NCBI GenBank assembly: GCA_044224215.1
Contig: JBGAKX010000164.1
Span: 1-8,862, forward strand
Direction of reading: 5' to 3'
DNA length: 8,862 nucleotides
Origin: DAOMFM01 sp035429825
GTDB lineage: Bacteria > Acidobacteriota > Blastocatellia > UBA7656 > JADIYM01
Shown: positions 6,634 to 8,862 of the stretch, in pieces
Layout: the number at the start of each line of letters is the position of its first letter
How positions within the stretch are numbered: the first letter of the stretch is position 1
Program-made: the position numbers and the translations under genes
Notes under the pieces: generated by a model
Database searches by the model: none
What the model was told of the DNA's origin: nothing
The model's input: only the letters and a program-made list of their open reading frames with translations

Positions 6634-8862
6634 TTGTTCTGGCCCGCCGAATCCGCGTGCAGCGGGAACACGAATTCGACCGCATCGTCGAGTGTTCGGT
6701 TTGCGGGAACAATGTTCCCACCACGATCCAGATCGCGCCACGTGAGCGGGCCGTTCACGCCCTGGAGAACGATGCGCACCTGGTTCCTGGACCCCTCGAC
6801 GTTCACCTCGAGGAAGCTCTGGTAGAACGGAGCCCGGTTGAAGTCAAACGCTCCCGACAACATTTCGACCGACGACGGCCAGCCGCCGGCCCATTTGGCC
6901 CACCACCAGAACGGCCGTTTCCAGCCCGATGTCTCCATATCGAGCTTGTGCCGCAGCGCCGCTGCGCTCGGATAGTAGGCCCAGTCGGCCACAGGTGGCT
7001 GAGCGGGCCAGTCGAGCGCCGTTCCGATGCTCAGGTACGCTCCGCCGCCGCCCGTGACAAAGTTGTGCGTGGTCTTTGTGCCGCTGGTCTCGCGGTAGTA
7101 CTCGAAATCGTGCGTATCGCCAGCCACGACGACCGGAACGTCGTACCGCGCAAGAATGTCCGATATCGCCGCGAACGACGGCGTGAACCTCCGCTGATCG
7201 TAGCCGCCCGCATAGAACGGATGGCCGAGGTTGACGAGCGTGAACGTCCCTCGCGAGCGCTCGAGCGCGGCCTCCAGCCACGCCTTCTCCTTGTCGTCGA
7301 TTCGTTTTGAGATTCCCGTGTCGACAGTAATGAGCGAGAAGTCGCGACCGTGAATCTCAAAGAACGGTGCGCGCTGCCCTCCCGTCTGAACCCGGTATTC
7401 GCCTCTGAGGCGTTCTGCCTCGGCGATCATCCAATCGGTGCGCTCGTCGAATCTTCCGCGCAGCACCGGGTCTCCGGCGATCTGCGCGCGCAACGCCGCC
7501 CGCGCGGCGTCCACTTCAAAGAAATTGGCGGTGAACGCGGCGTTGCCCATATACCAGTCGTGGTTGCCGGGAATGGCGTAGATCGGTTTTTCGAATCCCT
7601 TGAACGGAAGATAGAAGTTCGGTTCGTAGTCCTTCATCGCGCCCGCCGGATAGATCACGTCCGACGAGACGACGAGGAACTTGACCTCGTCGCGCTGGCC
7701 CTCGAGCATCAGGCGATCCTTCAGGACCAGCTGCGAATCGTCGCCCTCGCCCGTGTCGCCAATGATCACGAACGAGAAGTCAGTAGCATCTGCGACGCCC
7801 GGTGGACGGATTTCAAAGAGGCCGGGTGTTGCGGGTGACGATGCGCCTTGACTCGCTGCGACCGCGTCGATCATCGTCTCGCGCCACGGGTCGATGCGCG
7901 CCTCGACAAGCGTCTGCCAGAATCCGGTGACCCAGTCCTCGGTGTTGAAGAACCAGCTGATTCCCCAGAGCGGGTTGACTGCGACGAGCAACGCGGTTGC
8001 TGGAAGTCCGATCTGGACAAGCCGGAACAGCGCGGCCTTGAACGACTGGCGCATCGTGAAGAGGCGGGCGTCAAAACGAAGCCGGTAGTCGAGCCAGTAG
8101 TTGGCGAGCCGGTCGCCAAGCGCGAGTGTCTGGGATTTGCTTGAGTCGCTCAGCCGCCGTTGCCACGCGCTGCGCTCGATCCCGCGAGCGACGCGCCGGA
8201 CGAACAGCCGCACAGGAAGTATCACGACCACCGCAAGAACCACGGCGATCACGAGGTCGCCAAGGACGGCTATCGTCACCGATATGATTCCGAACTTGCT
8301 GAACTGCAGGTCCATGCGCCCGATGTGGATCGCAAAGAACGTGGCCGCAAGCGTTGCGCACCACGCGAAGTCTACGTTCTGCCGGTCGACTTCGCGCGCG
8401 AGCGCCTCTGAGGCACGCGCCTTGAGCCCTGTCTCGGGGCCGAGACCGAGCCTCAGGCCCGGATCGAATTCGCTCGCCGTGCCGGGTTCAAGGGCCGCCT
8501 GTTCGAACGCCATCGTCCAGCCCGCAGAGATCATCCACAGTCCGACGACGAGGCCGACGGCCAGCGAGCCAAGAGAGAACCGGTAGGAGAACAGGAACGC
8601 TCCAAGCGCGATGTGGACGAGTCCGTTGACGACCTGCCACACGCGCGAGTCGGTCCCTCTGCGGGCAATCGACGCCAGTTTCACGACACCGTCCGCGACA
8701 AGCAACACCGCGAGCACGACGAGCAGCGCGCGAAGCACGAACGCGGGGCTCAGGAAGAGCAGAAGCCCGGCCACGAGCAGGACGACGGACTCGACATACC
8801 GGCGCTCGGTCGAGCCACCGTCGCGCAATGCCCGAACTCCGACGAGCTCGAAGACTGCCGCC
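6621..8862 (-). CDS. Membrane-anchored PAP-like metallophosphoesterase with HdeD/DUF308-like N-terminus (5' partial)
   Basis: The frame is open from the window edge to TAA at 6623-6621, about 746 residues. A TTG at 8828 could be a start, but the codons before it (AAVFELVGVRAL) read like the linker between DUF308 repeats, so the true start is probably outside the window. Positions below count from that TTG. Residues 13-105 hold hydrophobic hairpins of HdeD/DUF308 type (YVESVVLLVAGLLLFLSP, then VWQVVNGLVHIALGAFL). Further spans lie at about 150-205 and 270-290. Residues about 350-620 are a calcineurin-like phosphoesterase: GDTGEG (D358), SDVIY (D390, Y393), GNHDWY (N422, H423), LGHPFY (H536), AGDTHDFEYY (D571, H573) and TGGGGAYL (592-599). 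The order and the Tyr in motif II resemble purple acid phosphatases. The canonical last motif is GHxH; here the first His is Asp. The catalytic domain lies outside the bilayer, its side unknown, and probably hydrolyses a phosphoester or diester. It is followed 80 bases later by the SulP gene, a likely operon partner. Confidence 0.82.
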   Translation of the reverse strand, partial: AAVFELVGVRALRDGGSTERRYVESVVLLVAGLLLFLSPAFVLRALLVVLAVLLVADGVVKLASIARRGTDSRVWQVVNGLVHIALGAFLFSYRFSLGSLAVGLVVGLWMISAGWTMAFEQAALEPGTASEFDPGLRLGLGPETGLKARASEALAREVDRQNVDFAWCATLAATFFAIHIGRMDLQFSKFGIISVTIAVLGDLVIAVVLAVVVILPVRLFVRRVARGIERSAWQRRLSDSSKSQTLALGDRLANYWLDYRLRFDARLFTMRQSFKAALFRLVQIGLPATALLVAVNPLWGISWFFNTEDWVTGFWQTLVEARIDPWRETMIDAVAASQGASSPATPGLFEIRPPGVADATDFSFVIIGDTGEGDDSQLVLKDRLMLEGQRDEVKFLVVSSDVIYPAGAMKDYEPNFYLPFKGFEKPIYAIPGNHDWYMGNAAFTANFFEVDAARAALRAQIAGDPVLRGRFDERTDWMIAEAERLRGEYRVQTGGQRAPFFEIHGRDFSLITVDTGISKRIDDKEKAWLEAALERSRGTFTLVNLGHPFYAGGYDQRRFTPSFAAISDILARYDVPVVVAGDTHDFEYYRETSGTKTTHNFVTGGGGAYLSIGTALDWPAQPPVADWAYYPSAAALRHKLDMETSGWKRPFWWWAKWAGGWPSSVEMLSGAFDFNRAPFYQSFLEVNVEGSRNQVRIVLQGVNGPLTWRDLDRGGNIVPANRTLDDAVEFVFPLHADSAGQNNVRP

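Overview
This is a GC-rich bacterial window with very dense coding and a strong third-codon-position GC bias, which is why long antisense shadow frames appear. The outer-membrane-type protein ending in phenylalanine (4155-4805) points to a Gram-negative, double-membrane cell. The gene mix suggests a soil or aquatic lineage such as Acidobacteriota or a related phylum, but that placement is a weak guess. I see no phage, transposon, tRNA, rRNA or CRISPR signal.

Layout, plus strand. The window opens with the last 28 codons of an unidentified gene (1-87), followed by a strong GC-rich hairpin (98-127) without a U-tract. Then come four genes in the same direction: a DUF202 (YidH/Vtc1-like) three-span membrane protein (154-555); a 913-residue MGH1-like/GH63-type glycoside hydrolase with a clear Shine-Dalgarno (613-3354); a VIT1/CCC1-like five-span membrane protein (3451-4155); and a 216-residue secreted, probably outer-membrane beta-barrel protein (4155-4805). 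The start of the last gene overlaps the stop of the VIT-like gene.

Layout, minus strand. Two genes are read towards the plus-strand set and converge with it at 4806-4824. The upstream one (window edge at 8862 to 6621) is a large multi-span membrane protein: an HdeD/DUF308-like N-terminal part, further membrane spans, then a purple-acid-phosphatase-like metallophosphoesterase domain. Its frame stays open to the window edge, so its true start lies outside. Next is a SulP-family anion transporter with a C-terminal STAS domain (4825-6540). A perfect 10-bp inverted repeat straddles the phosphoesterase stop codon between them.

How the genes may work together. Every gene with a recognisable product except the glycoside hydrolase looks like a membrane or envelope protein. 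Anion transport (SulP), a metal-transporter-like fold (VIT), a Vtc1-like small membrane protein and a membrane-bound phosphoesterase could reflect ion or phosphate handling with envelope stress tolerance, but this is inference from proximity only. The most noteworthy item is the membrane-embedded phosphoesterase with a G-D-T-H motif where the canonical family has G-H-x-H. I found no convincing wholly new system.
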